Part shown: piece by piece, positions 16,519 through 26,134 of the stretch | Layout of the letters: each line of letters opens with the position of its first letter | Position numbering within the stretch: position 1 is the stretch's first letter | Assembly: GCA_965227695.1 (NCBI GenBank) | Contig: OZ245760.1 | Span: forward strand, 558,001 to 622,000 | DNA: 64,000 bases | Direction of reading: 5' to 3' | From: UBA1858 sp965227695 | GTDB taxonomy: Bacteria > Pseudomonadota > Gammaproteobacteria > UBA4575 | Notes under the pieces: generated by a model | Database searches by the model: none | Told to the model about the DNA's origin: nothing | What the model saw: only the letters and a program-made list of their open reading frames with translations | Translations under genes and position numbers: made by a program

Positions 16519-19500
16519 ATGCGTAGAGTTCTACAAGCACTAGAGCAAAAAGCAATTACTGCAACAAAAGCAGAAGTTGACCAATTGATCTCGCAAGCCA
16601 GTGATGGCATACAGGCCTACATTGAAGATAATGCGAGTCTGACACAGCTCAAAAAATCAATAGTTCTGCTCGACAAAGCATCAAATACTTTAAACATGAT
16701 GCAGATCCATGGTGGTGTTTTGCTGGTCGAGGAAGTGCTAAAAGTATTAGAAATGCTTGTGGATGGGAGTGCAGCTCGCGTTGAAGAGGCACAAGATGTG
16801 GTATCGCGTGCAATACTATCTTTAAGTGAATATCTTGATCACGTCGAGGCAGGTTATAAGGATGTACCTCTTGTTTTAATGCCTTTGTTGAATGATTTGC
16901 GTGCGGCAAGGGATGCTGCACTATTATCCGAAAATGTTCTTTTTTTTCCAAATATTGATGGTATATCGCCGCCAGATATTACGCTGCATGGAAATGAACA
17001 AGCAAGTGAATCATGGTTAAGACTGATAAGGAGTAATTATCAAAAGACTTTACTGGCCTGCGTGAGTGGAAAAGATATTCCTATTGCTGCAGCGCAACTT
17101 TGCAAGTTATTAATTCGCCTGCAAAGAACAAGTACATCTGATCAGGCCAGGAAATTATGGTGGCTGGGGAGTGCGCTGGCTCAGGCGGTCGCCATCAATG
17201 CGCTTCAGTTCAATGCAAGCATTGCGTCTCTCTTTAATGCGCTTGACAGAAGTATTAAGTCGTTAATTGCTAATGGCGAACCCGGGTTCTCCAGAAGTAT
17301 TGACGATAATATTATAAAAAATATTTTATATTATATCGCAATCTCAGATGATCGAGGTCGCATCGTCAACCAGGTTAAAGAGGTATTCAGGCTTAACGAT
17401 CAGATACCGAGGCAGAACGATATTGATAAGGCACGGGAGCAGATAAGCGCACCGACCAGTGAGGTATTAATAACAGTATCCAAAGCATTGCTGGAGGATC
17501 TTGCATCCGCTAAAGACTGTATAGAATTATTTATGCATAGCGGTATGCAGGAGGCTAAACATATCGATCGCCTGGAAATCCTGATACAGGGTATTAGTGA
17601 CACTTTGTCAATGATTGGGATAGAGGAATATAAGACAAAAGCACAGCATCAGTTGCATGAAATAGAGTTACTTAAGTCAGATCAGCATGCTGATTCAGAG
17701 CTTGTGCTGCTTGGAGTGTCAGAGGTTATCCTGGAGATAGAAACGTGTATTAATAACTTCATTGACTATAGGATAAATTTCCAAAACTCTGAGACAGGAA
17801 ACCAGGAAAAAGATAAACGATTCAATAGTGAGCAAGACGGTCACGAACATAAAGCAGCGTTTAATGTAACTATATCGGAAGTGCTGCTAAGGGTGGATCA
17901 AACCAAAGAGCTGCTGACAGATGTGATACATGTAGCGTACGACAGTGAAAAGGTAGTTGGCTGTACGCGAAATTTACAGGAAATAAGTGGAGTAATCAGT
18001 GTTATCGATTTAATTCCTCCTAATAGATTAATAGAGGGAATAAGCGGATATATTAGCTCAGATCAATTTAAGGAAGATATAGAAAAGCAAGCAGATGTGC
18101 TTGAGGACCTTGCCGACTGTGTTGTAGGTTTGCAATGTTATTTTGAACAACTAGAAGCACGGGTCCCGTATGCTGACCAAATACTCGAGCATTGCCAGCA
18201 AGCGGTCTTGCGTATCAGTCATAATCACGATATTGATGAAAGCCCAGATCACGAAATCTCCCGCGATAAGAAAGAAACATCATTAGATCATGACTTTGAA
18301 ATGACAATGGTCAAAGAGATGGAGAGCATTTCTACGGGCATAGATCTGTCTATTGATGTCGACGAAAAGGATGATGAAGACGGGGGCGAACATATCAGCG
18401 AGCTTGATTTGTTGCCTGATCTTAATCTTCTTTCCGGTGAATTGTCAGAGCCTTATGTTGATGAAACTTTCAGTCGCAATAATGAAAAGCCTGTAATTGA
18501 TCAAACAGATTCCGGAGCAAGTGATAGCCTGAGCGATCAGCACAATGAAAGCAATGAGACAAGTGCACTAAAATCATGTCCGCTTTCCCTGGGCTCAAAT
18601 GATTTGTCAGTATTAACCGGTGAAGCGGATCCGCTGTTAGTTGAAACTTTTATAGATGAAGCTCAACAGGTTGCCCTGGACATGAGCGATGCCTGGAATA
18701 AATGGAAACAAGACACTGTTGACTGGACGACATTTGCAGAAATGCGACGTGCTTATCACACGCTGAAAGGAAGTGGTCGCTTTGTTGGTGCTGAATTAAT
18801 TTCTGAATTTGGCTGGCAGTTCGAAAATTTATGTAATAAATGTCTGGGGAAAAAGGAAGTTTTATCAGAAAAAATAACACAAATGCTCGAGCAGGGCGTC
18901 AAACATGTACCAGCACTTGTGGAGCAATTGAAATCCCCGCAAAAGGCCATAAATGATCAGATTATTGAACTAATTGAACAGGTAAAAGATGCGGCAAGTG
19001 CATTTTCGGAAGAGACATTTGCGTCTAAAGAATCGCCTCAGTCGGTGCCTGAACTGGATGATAATTCAAAAGAGGAAGAGTCTAAAGACTCTTTGCAACA
19101 GGAATTAACAGGTATTTTCACAGTCGAGGCAACACAGCATTTGAAGGCAATGCGTGAAGCCGTAGGCCAAAATAATGACCTTGAAGCTAAAATCAGGATT
19201 GATGAAGAACTGCTACGCTTAGTTCATACCATGCGCGGTAGTGCTGGAACTGCGGGTATCAAGCACATATATGATCTATGTAAACCCCTTGAAGGCATAA
19301 TTCAGCTTGCTATTACTCACGATATTGAATTTGATGAAAAACAGATACAGTTAATACAATCGACAGTGAAACAGCTGGATGATGATCTTAAAAATATTGA
19401 AAATGCAGTTTCGTTAAATGAGCCTGATTTCGGGCTTATAGAACAATTAAGCTCTTTACAACAGCAATTGTTTGATGAGCACGCTCAGGCCTCAGGTGAG

Positions 19501-22107
19501 ACGGAACAAAGTCATATGGTGAGTATATCTCCTTCTGTCACTACGAATGACTCAACTGACAGCCTGGTTGATTATGCGCAAGATAGGGATGATGAGCTGT
19601 GTGAGATTTTCTATGAAGAAGCTGAAGATTTGCTTCTGGAGTGTCAGTCATCACTGCAGGCTCTAATGTCGGAAAGTTCCGCGGATAATACGGCAATATC
19701 CGAACTGCAACGCAAGTTTCATACACTCAAGGGCAGTTCAAGAATGGCAGGGCTGATTACCATTGGTGAGCTAAGCCATGTCACAGAAACATTATTGCTT
19801 GCTGTAAGTAATCAAGAGGTTGATATTAAACAAGCTGGGGTATTGCTGCAGCGGGTACTTGACAGATTGTATGCCGATATAGAAAAAGCTCAAAGCAGTC
19901 AGGACTTGCATCTTGATACGCAATTAATATATGAGCTGAAGAAGATTTGTGTAAAAGGTGAAAATAGACTTGGTACTGATCTAAATACGGCATCAGATCA
20001 CAAAGATCTGAATATCATCGATTCTGATCTAACCCCGCATCACCTGCCTGATGATATAAATAATTCCTGCGTAGAAAAGAAGAATGATGAAGTAGTGAAT
20101 CCTGCTCAGGATTTGGTGCCTGATGAAGATGAAAAGACACCGCATGATCACATTCAGCAATCTCTCACGGGTGAAATGAATATTGATGCGCAACAGGCAT
20201 CTTATGACTTGGCGGCGGATAATGAACAAAAACAGCCCCTGAAAAAATTCATTAAGGTGTCTGATGAAAACCCTGATGAAAATGCTAATTTACCGGAAAA
20301 GCAGGAGTTGGTTCGTGTCAAGGCTGAAGTACTGGACGGTTTGGTTAATGATGCGGGAGAGGTGAATATTCAGCGCTCGCGACTCGAGCAGGTGTTTAAT
20401 GCTTTTGGATCCAATTCGATGGAGTTTGAACAGACCATTGGTCGATTGCGCGAACAACTCCGAAAGCTGGATATGGAAACTGAAGCACAAATACTTTTTA
20501 AACATGCAGATGATCAGGAAAATATAGCAGATTTTGATCCCCTGGAACTTGATAGATATTCTGATATTCAGCAGTTATCACGTTCCATCGCAGAAAGCGT
20601 TGATGATTTATCCAATATTCGTGAAATGTTTGTGAATAATATTCAGGATGCAGAGGATGTTCTCGTCAATCAGAAAGTCGTGACAACCCATTTGCAGGAC
20701 AGCCTGTTAAGCACACGAATGATTCGATTTGATAGTGTTGAACAGCGTCTGCAGAGAATTATTCGCCAGACATCGGGTGAATTGAATAAGCAGGTTGAAC
20801 TATTGGTAGAAGGCGGAAGTATTGAAATAGACCGAAGAGTTCTAAACGGAATAATTACATCAATAGAACATATACTAAGAAACAGTGTCAGCCATGGAAT
20901 AGAACTTTCCGATGAGCGCCTGGCGCTGGAAAAACCTGCATGTGGCCAGATAAAAATTGAAATTGAACGTGAAGGTTCTGAAATTAGTATAACGATTAAA
21001 GACGATGGTGCAGGAATTGATGCAGAAAAAGTCAAGGCCAAAGCCATTGAGAATGGCATAGTTAACAGTAATGCTGTTGTTTCCGATGAAGATGCATTGC
21101 AATTAATCTTCAAGCCGGGATTGAGTACCGCTAAAGAAGTTTCAAAAATCGCCGGCCGTGGCGTAGGCATGGAGATAGTGGAAAAGGACGTTCGACGGCT
21201 TGGGGGTAGTGTTGAGGTGCGTTCTGTCATTGGCAAGGGTACCAAGATGATTCTGAAGATGCCATTTACACTGGCAGTGAGTCATGCCTTGCTGGTGAGA
21301 GCAGGAATGGAAGTCTATGCATTAACGCTGTCAGGGATAGAGGGTGTGATTCAGCTTTCAGCCTCGCAACTGACAGACATTTTTTCTCAAACTGAACCAC
21401 GATATACTTATGCAGGACATGACTATTCCTTTTATCACCTGGCATCATTACTGAAAACCGGTAATCTGGGATATGAAGATGAAAGTACGGCCTATCCTGT
21501 GATCCTGGTCCGAATGGGAGACCAGCGAATAGCACTGCAAGTAGAGGCCACCCTGGGGAATAAGGAAATTGTAGTAAAACCATTGGCACAACATTTTAGT
21601 CATTCCCAGGGTATTACCGGTGCGACAATTTTAGGTGATGGCAATGTTGCCCTGATTCTTGATATTCCATGGCTTGTGCGTCTGATACAGGCGCAGACGA
21701 ATGACCACGCGCTTAATATCGCTACACTGTCAAAAAATAAGGGTGATGACGAGACGACAGTAATGGTGGTTGATGACTCCATCACTATTCGCAAAGTGAC
21801 CACACGCTTCCTGGAAAGAAATCATTACAAGGTAGTCACTGCAAAAGACGGTCTTGACGCTTTACAAAAATTACAAAAAATTGTTCCGGATGTAGTGCTG
21901 CTGGATATTGAAATGCCGCGAATGGATGGCTATGAGCTCGCTGCCCAAATGAGGAAAGAGCAGCGCCTGGCGGAGATTCCCATCATCATGATAACTTCCA
22001 GAACCGGTGACAAACACAGAGCCCGGGCGTTCGAACTGGGGGTTAACTGCTATCTGGGCAAGCCGTATAACGAAGACCAGTTGCTCGATAGCATACAGGG
22101 ATTTTGA
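16519..22107 (+). CDS. pilL: Hybrid chemosensory histidine kinase ChpA/PilL
   Basis: This 1862-residue CheA-type kinase serves type IV pilus control. Residues 1 to about 600 are helical and poorly conserved, resembling the FimL-like and degenerate Hpt part of ChpA. Three canonical Hpt domains have phospho-histidines at His747 (Y-H-T-L-K-G-S-G), His903 (V-H-T-M-R-G-S-A) and His1068 (F-H-T-L-K-G-S-S), separated by acidic linkers. The dimerisation region follows, then the ATPase domain with Asn1455 (N box), D-D-G-A-G near 1495-1499 and G-R-G-V-G-M at 1546-1551. A CheW-like domain leads to a C-terminal receiver with phospho-acceptor Asp1796. The Pseudomonas ChpA is larger and has more Hpt-type modules. 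No pilK lies between pilJ and this gene (36-bp gap). Confidence 0.95.
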   Translation: MRRVLQALEQKAITATKAEVDQLISQASDGIQAYIEDNASLTQLKKSIVLLDKASNTLNMMQIHGGVLLVEEVLKVLEMLVDGSAARVEEAQDVVSRAILSLSEYLDHVEAGYKDVPLVLMPLLNDLRAARDAALLSENVLFFPNIDGISPPDITLHGNEQASESWLRLIRSNYQKTLLACVSGKDIPIAAAQLCKLLIRLQRTSTSDQARKLWWLGSALAQAVAINALQFNASIASLFNALDRSIKSLIANGEPGFSRSIDDNIIKNILYYIAISDDRGRIVNQVKEVFRLNDQIPRQNDIDKAREQISAPTSEVLITVSKALLEDLASAKDCIELFMHSGMQEAKHIDRLEILIQGISDTLSMIGIEEYKTKAQHQLHEIELLKSDQHADSELVLLGVSEVILEIETCINNFIDYRINFQNSETGNQEKDKRFNSEQDGHEHKAAFNVTISEVLLRVDQTKELLTDVIHVAYDSEKVVGCTRNLQEISGVISVIDLIPPNRLIEGISGYISSDQFKEDIEKQADVLEDLADCVVGLQCYFEQLEARVPYADQILEHCQQAVLRISHNHDIDESPDHEISRDKKETSLDHDFEMTMVKEMESISTGIDLSIDVDEKDDEDGGEHISELDLLPDLNLLSGELSEPYVDETFSRNNEKPVIDQTDSGASDSLSDQHNESNETSALKSCPLSLGSNDLSVLTGEADPLLVETFIDEAQQVALDMSDAWNKWKQDTVDWTTFAEMRRAYHTLKGSGRFVGAELISEFGWQFENLCNKCLGKKEVLSEKITQMLEQGVKHVPALVEQLKSPQKAINDQIIELIEQVKDAASAFSEETFASKESPQSVPELDDNSKEEESKDSLQQELTGIFTVEATQHLKAMREAVGQNNDLEAKIRIDEELLRLVHTMRGSAGTAGIKHIYDLCKPLEGIIQLAITHDIEFDEKQIQLIQSTVKQLDDDLKNIENAVSLNEPDFGLIEQLSSLQQQLFDEHAQASGETEQSHMVSISPSVTTNDSTDSLVDYAQDRDDELCEIFYEEAEDLLLECQSSLQALMSESSADNTAISELQRKFHTLKGSSRMAGLITIGELSHVTETLLLAVSNQEVDIKQAGVLLQRVLDRLYADIEKAQSSQDLHLDTQLIYELKKICVKGENRLGTDLNTASDHKDLNIIDSDLTPHHLPDDINNSCVEKKNDEVVNPAQDLVPDEDEKTPHDHIQQSLTGEMNIDAQQASYDLAADNEQKQPLKKFIKVSDENPDENANLPEKQELVRVKAEVLDGLVNDAGEVNIQRSRLEQVFNAFGSNSMEFEQTIGRLREQLRKLDMETEAQILFKHADDQENIADFDPLELDRYSDIQQLSRSIAESVDDLSNIREMFVNNIQDAEDVLVNQKVVTTHLQDSLLSTRMIRFDSVEQRLQRIIRQTSGELNKQVELLVEGGSIEIDRRVLNGIITSIEHILRNSVSHGIELSDERLALEKPACGQIKIEIEREGSEISITIKDDGAGIDAEKVKAKAIENGIVNSNAVVSDEDALQLIFKPGLSTAKEVSKIAGRGVGMEIVEKDVRRLGGSVEVRSVIGKGTKMILKMPFTLAVSHALLVRAGMEVYALTLSGIEGVIQLSASQLTDIFSQTEPRYTYAGHDYSFYHLASLLKTGNLGYEDESTAYPVILVRMGDQRIALQVEATLGNKEIVVKPLAQHFSHSQGITGATILGDGNVALILDIPWLVRLIQAQTNDHALNIATLSKNKGDDETTVMVVDDSITIRKVTTRFLERNHYKVVTAKDGLDALQKLQKIVPDVVLLDIEMPRMDGYELAAQMRKEQRLAEIPIIMITSRTGDKHRARAFELGVNCYLGKPYNEDQLLDSIQGF

Positions 22108-22109
22108 TC

Positions 22110-22604
22110 ATGTCAGATTCGCCCAACCTTGATACAAGTGTCAGTGTTATGCTTTTACGCATGCAGCATAAGGAGTTATTAGTTCCGAAAGCGATGATGG
22201 CAGACGTGCTCTCATGGAAACAGCAGTTATTTTCCGCACAAAAAGCACAAAGCGCGTGGAAACTGGGTCAGTACGAATGGCGCGACTGGCGTATTCCTCT
22301 GGTTTGTTTTGAGAGCCTGATCGAACCTTCATTTGAAAGACAACCGATGCAAAAATCCAAAGTTGTGGTGTTGAGGTCATTTCAAAAAGGTTTTGAAGAT
22401 GACCACTATGGATTGTTGTGTCGTGGTTTTCCAAAGCCACTCATCCTGGGCGAGCGATCAATGGAAAATCTGCATGTGGAGAGTAATCAGGACTGGATTA
22501 AATATTCAATCTCTATTGGTAACAGGATTCTTGATGTACCTGACTTTGCTGCGCTGCAGGGTGCAGTCTGGGCAGCTCCTGAATTGCTTTCATATAGCGC
22601 TTAA
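22110..22604 (+). CDS. chpC: CheW-like protein ChpC
   Basis: This protein of about 164 residues has a divergent CheW-like fold. It shows L-L-V-P-K-A-M-M-A-D-V-L, W-R-D-W-R-I-P-L-V-C-F-E and a C-terminal I-L-D-V-P-D-F motif, a pattern seen in ChpC-type proteins. The ATG at 22110 (2 bp after the pilL stop) is preferred to an overlapping TTG at 22104. In Pseudomonas ChpC is an alternative adaptor to the ChpA kinase, possibly for other receptors. It closes the Pil-Chp operon and overlaps rsmE tail to tail by 4 bp. Confidence 0.85.
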   Translation: MSDSPNLDTSVSVMLLRMQHKELLVPKAMMADVLSWKQQLFSAQKAQSAWKLGQYEWRDWRIPLVCFESLIEPSFERQPMQKSKVVVLRSFQKGFEDDHYGLLCRGFPKPLILGERSMENLHVESNQDWIKYSISIGNRILDVPDFAALQGAVWAAPELLSYSA

Positions 22605-23338
22605 CCAAAGTCTCCCCAGCGTAACTGGCAATATGTGATGGTAGAAATCACCGCAGTTTCCAAGCGCAATACCCTCGGACCAAATTTAATCGAATTGAAT
22701 CCGGAGTGCTCTGCATAATCAACCTCTTCATCAGTAAACCCTCCTTCAGGACCAATCGCGCATATACAGCGGGAAGCAGAATATTGTTCTGATATAGCCG
22801 GCTGTGTATCAGCCCCGGGAGAGGCAATGCATTTGATATCTGCAGCCGGGGCGTTATCGATAGCGTCCGTGAAAGAGACAGGCGCATTCAATTCTGGCAG
22901 TCTGGCCCTTCCAGACTGTTCACATGCGCTTTGCATGATAGATCGCCAGTGTGTGATCTTCTTTTGTATGTGATGACGGGTGAGGCTGATATTGACGCGG
23001 GTGCTGAAAAAAGGTGTGATAGTTTGTACGCCAAGTTCAGTGGCTTTTTGGATGCAAAGGTCCATTTTATCCGCGCTGCATACTGGTTGAAGTAAATGAA
23101 TGTCAAGATGAGATTCATTTTTTAGTGCTAACGCTTTTTGTATTTTAACCGTAGTGAGTTTTTTTGTAATTGTCTGAATGATGGCTGGATAATCCATGCC
23201 ATCACCGTTGAAAAGTATAACACGATCTCCCGTCGACATGCGCAATACATTTTTCAAATGTAGGTGTGATTTTGCTTCCAGTATTACCGTGATTTCCGTA
23301 TCAAGGTGTTGATGCGTATAAATTCTTGGTATACGCAT
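22601..23338 (-). CDS. rsmE: 16S rRNA (uracil-1498-N3)-methyltransferase
   Basis: RsmE methylates U1498 of 16S rRNA using S-adenosylmethionine. This 245-residue protein has the N-terminal PUA-like half (R-I-P-R-I-Y, L-R-M-S-T-G-D-R-V-I-L-F-N-G-D-G near residues 34-50) and the C-terminal SPOUT knot with I-G-P-E-G-G-F-T-D-E-E-V and G-P-R-V-L-R-L-E-T-A. It follows ahcY on the minus strand with a strong hairpin between them, so it probably has its own promoter. It converges on chpC. Confidence 0.97.
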   Translation of the reverse strand: MRIPRIYTHQHLDTEITVILEAKSHLHLKNVLRMSTGDRVILFNGDGMDYPAIIQTITKKLTTVKIQKALALKNESHLDIHLLQPVCSADKMDLCIQKATELGVQTITPFFSTRVNISLTRHHIQKKITHWRSIMQSACEQSGRARLPELNAPVSFTDAIDNAPAADIKCIASPGADTQPAISEQYSASRCICAIGPEGGFTDEEVDYAEHSGFNSIKFGPRVLRLETAVISTITYCQLRWGDFG

Positions 23339-23356
23339 TATGTTCGGTCCAGAGAC

Positions 23357-23388
23357 AACAACGCCGGCACATGCTTGCCGGCGTTGTT
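23357..23388. terminator. Strong hairpin after ahcY
   Basis: A perfect 13-bp inverted repeat (AACAACGCCGGCA / TGCCGGCGTTGTT) encloses a 6-nt loop. It lies 19 bp beyond the ahcY stop codon and just upstream of rsmE. The T tract is short and interrupted, but the stem is strong enough to serve as the terminator of the metK-ahcY transcript. Confidence 0.7.
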
Positions 23389-23407
23389 TGTGATTGCAAG
23401 CTTAGCG

Positions 23408-24703
23408 CTAGTAGCGGTAATGCTCTGACTTATAAGGTCCATCCACGGGTACACCTATGTAGTCAGCCTGTTCATTTGTCAGGCGAGTAAGCTTGGCGCC
23501 AATTTGCTCAAGGTGCAAACGCGCGACCTCTTCATCGAGTTTTTTGGGTAGGATGTAAACTTTGTTCTCATAGTTCTCGTTCGCGTTCCAGAGTTCCATC
23601 TGGGCCAGCACCTGGTTGGTGAATGAGTTAGACATGACAAAACTTGGGTGTCCTGTACCGCAGCCCAGGTTCACCAAACGACCCTTTGCCAGCAGAATGA
23701 TGCGCTTTCCATCCGGGAAGATGACATGGTCAACCTGAGGTTTGATTTCTTCCCACTGGTAATTTTCCAGGCTTGCGACTTCGATCTCATTATCGAAATG
23801 GCCAATATTGCATACAATTGCCTGGTCCTTCATCGCCTGCATGTGGTCATGAGTGATGATGTTATAGTTGCCCGTTGTTGTGACAAAAATGTCTGCCTGA
23901 CCGCAAACATCATCGAGTCTTACCACACGGTACCCTTCCATGGCTGCCTGCAGCGCGCAAATAGGATCAATTTCTGTGATCCATACTGTGGCACCAAGCC
24001 CGCGTAAAGATTGTGCCGAGCCCTTGCCGACATCACCAAAGCCGCATACAACGGCAATCTTTCCGGCAACCATCACATCGGTGGCACGTTTAATTGAGTC
24101 AACCAGAGACTCACGGCAGCCATAGAGATTGTCAAACTTGGACTTTGTCACAGAGTCATTGACATTGATAGCAGGGATTAGCAGTGTGTTTTCTGCCACC
24201 ATGTCATAAAGTCGTTTGACTCCGGTAGTGGTTTCCTCAGAGACACCTTTAACGTCTTTCAACATATCCGGGTATTTATCGTGCATCAATTTGGTTAAGT
24301 CGCCGCCATCATCCAGCAACATATTGGGTTTCCAGCCGTTAGGACCGGTAACTGTCTGTTCAATGCACCAGTCGTATTCTTCCTCAGTTTCTCCTTTCCA
24401 TGCAAAAACAGGAATACCCTTTGCAGCAATCGCTGCAGCGGCATGGTCCTGGGTAGAAAAAATATTGCATGAAGACCATCGCACTTCTGCACCGAGCTCA
24501 ACTAAAGTTTCAATCAGTACAGCTGTCTGAATTGTCATGTGTAAACAGCCGACGATACGTGCACCTTTTAGAGGCTTTTCGCCAGCATGTTTTGTACGTA
24601 AAGACATCAAACCAGGCATTTCTGTTTCCGCGATGGCAATTTCCCTGCGTCCCCAGTCTGCGAGAGAAATGTCTGCAACTTTATAATCTTGTTCACTACT
24701 CAT
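23408..24703 (-). CDS. ahcY: Adenosylhomocysteinase
   Basis: AhcY (SahH) reversibly hydrolyses S-adenosylhomocysteine to adenosine and homocysteine with tightly bound NAD+. This 431-residue protein has the substrate-domain motifs H-M-T-I-Q-T-A and N-I-F-S-T-Q-D-H, the NAD-binding G-F-G-D-V-G-K-G-S-A loop near residue 220, and the invariant C-terminus P-Y-K-S-E-H-Y-R-Y. It is the shorter bacterial form without the 40-residue insertion present in, for example, the Pseudomonas enzyme. AGGAG lies about 10 bp before the ATG. It is 39 bp downstream of metK, so SAM synthesis and SAH clearance are probably co-transcribed. Confidence 0.97.
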   Translation of the reverse strand: MSSEQDYKVADISLADWGRREIAIAETEMPGLMSLRTKHAGEKPLKGARIVGCLHMTIQTAVLIETLVELGAEVRWSSCNIFSTQDHAAAAIAAKGIPVFAWKGETEEEYDWCIEQTVTGPNGWKPNMLLDDGGDLTKLMHDKYPDMLKDVKGVSEETTTGVKRLYDMVAENTLLIPAINVNDSVTKSKFDNLYGCRESLVDSIKRATDVMVAGKIAVVCGFGDVGKGSAQSLRGLGATVWITEIDPICALQAAMEGYRVVRLDDVCGQADIFVTTTGNYNIITHDHMQAMKDQAIVCNIGHFDNEIEVASLENYQWEEIKPQVDHVIFPDGKRIILLAKGRLVNLGCGTGHPSFVMSNSFTNQVLAQMELWNANENYENKVYILPKKLDEEVARLHLEQIGAKLTRLTNEQADYIGVPVDGPYKSEHYRY

Positions 24704-24742
24704 TTAAATGTGCTCCTAAACATATGAATATATAAATATAAT

Positions 24743-25891
24743 TTACTGGCGTAATGCTTCAGCCTTGTCGGTTTTTTCCCAGCTAAACTCAGATTCTTCC
24801 CGCCCGAAATGACCATAACTTGCAGAGGCCTGATATATAGGACGTTTGAGATCGAGCATGGTTAAAATGCCGTAAGGTCTTAAGTCAAAATGCTCACGCA
24901 CGAGTGCTTCTATTTCATGGTCGGCGATTTTGCCTGTGCCGAAAGTATCAATTGAGATAGAAGTCGGCTCTGCAACACCAATTGCATAGGAGATCTGAAT
25001 TTCACAACGTTCTGCCAAATTGGCCGCGACGATATTCTTCGCGACATAACGCCCGGCATATGCTGCTGAGCGGTCAACCTTGGATGGATCTTTTCCGGAA
25101 AATGCCCCACCACCATGACGTGCCATACCACCATAGGTGTCCACAATAATTTTGCGGCCAGTCAGCCCGCAGTCTCCGACCGGACCGCCAATCACGAACT
25201 TGCCCGTTGGATTAATATGGTATTTGGTTTCTGCATTCAGCCATTTTTCAGGCAGAACCGGTTTAATGATTTCTTCCATCACTGCTTCGCGCAGGTCGCT
25301 TTGGCTGATATCCGGATCGTGTTGTGTGGATAGAACCACCGCTTCCACGGCAACCGGCTCGCCATTTTCATAACGGAAAGTAACCTGGCTTTTGGCATCG
25401 GGGCGTAACCATGTTAAACGACCATTTTTGCGCACTTCAGACTGTTTCTTCACAAGTCGATGTGAGTAAGTAATGGGTGCTGGCATCAGCACATCGGTCT
25501 CATTGGTAGCATAACCAAACATCAGTCCCTGGTCGCCAGCCCCCTGATCTTCCGGTTTAGAACGATCGACTCCCTGAGCGATGTCTGGAGACTGCTCGCC
25601 CAGTGCATTGATGACTGCGCAGGTAGTGCCATCGAAGCCTTTATCGGAATGATCATAACCGATTTCATTAACGGTTTGACGTATTAGTTTTTCATATTCG
25701 ATGTTTGCCGTTGTTGTGATTTCCCCGGCAATAACAACCATGCCAGTTTTGACGAGTGTTTCACATGCAACGCGTGCATCGGGATCCTGTGACAGAGCCG
25801 CATCAAGTACGGCATCCGAGATTTGATCAGACATTTTGTCTGGGTGACCTTCAGAGACTGACTCCGAAGTAAATACATAGCGATTGCTCAT
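24743..25891 (-). CDS. metK: S-adenosylmethionine synthase
   Basis: MetK makes S-adenosylmethionine from methionine and ATP. The 382-residue length is standard. Signatures include S-E-G-H-P-D-K-M-S-D-Q-I-S-D-A near residues 12-26, G-A-G-D-Q-G-L-M-F-G-Y-A near 117, and the glycine-rich G-G-G-A-F-S-G-K-D-P-S-K-V-D loop near 259. It is the first gene of metK-ahcY. The upstream 243 bp are shared with the divergent redoxin gene. I could not recognise a SAM or SAH riboswitch or a MetJ-type repeat there. Confidence 0.98.
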   Translation of the reverse strand: MSNRYVFTSESVSEGHPDKMSDQISDAVLDAALSQDPDARVACETLVKTGMVVIAGEITTTANIEYEKLIRQTVNEIGYDHSDKGFDGTTCAVINALGEQSPDIAQGVDRSKPEDQGAGDQGLMFGYATNETDVLMPAPITYSHRLVKKQSEVRKNGRLTWLRPDAKSQVTFRYENGEPVAVEAVVLSTQHDPDISQSDLREAVMEEIIKPVLPEKWLNAETKYHINPTGKFVIGGPVGDCGLTGRKIIVDTYGGMARHGGGAFSGKDPSKVDRSAAYAGRYVAKNIVAANLAERCEIQISYAIGVAEPTSISIDTFGTGKIADHEIEALVREHFDLRPYGILTMLDLKRPIYQASASYGHFGREESEFSWEKTDKAEALRQ

Positions 25892-26134
25892 TTAGTAAGA
25901 CCTTTAACTATTAAGATTGGTGAAATCGATGAAATTTTATTCTTGATCGATAGCTTTTTCGTGCAATTGTAATAAATTGCTTATGAACTATATTGATAAA
26001 ACCGATAGCCTGCGATTAGACATGGCCATCAGCGCAATATAAGTTTTTAAGATGCGATTGCATTAATAACGCTTGTGATTGTACATTGTGCAGTTAAATT
26101 TAGCGATATTGAATACCACAAAAGGACTGTTTAC

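Noticed and set aside
20670..21245. Long open frame antisense to pilL (191 codons)
   Set aside because: It lies wholly inside conserved kinase-domain sequence, has no recognisable protein features and is explained by codon bias of the sense gene.
25892..26134. Possible SAM or SAH riboswitch in front of metK-ahcY
   Set aside because: No conserved core, pseudoknot pairing or terminator was recognised on the minus strand, and no MetJ-type repeats either. A covariance-model search would settle this.
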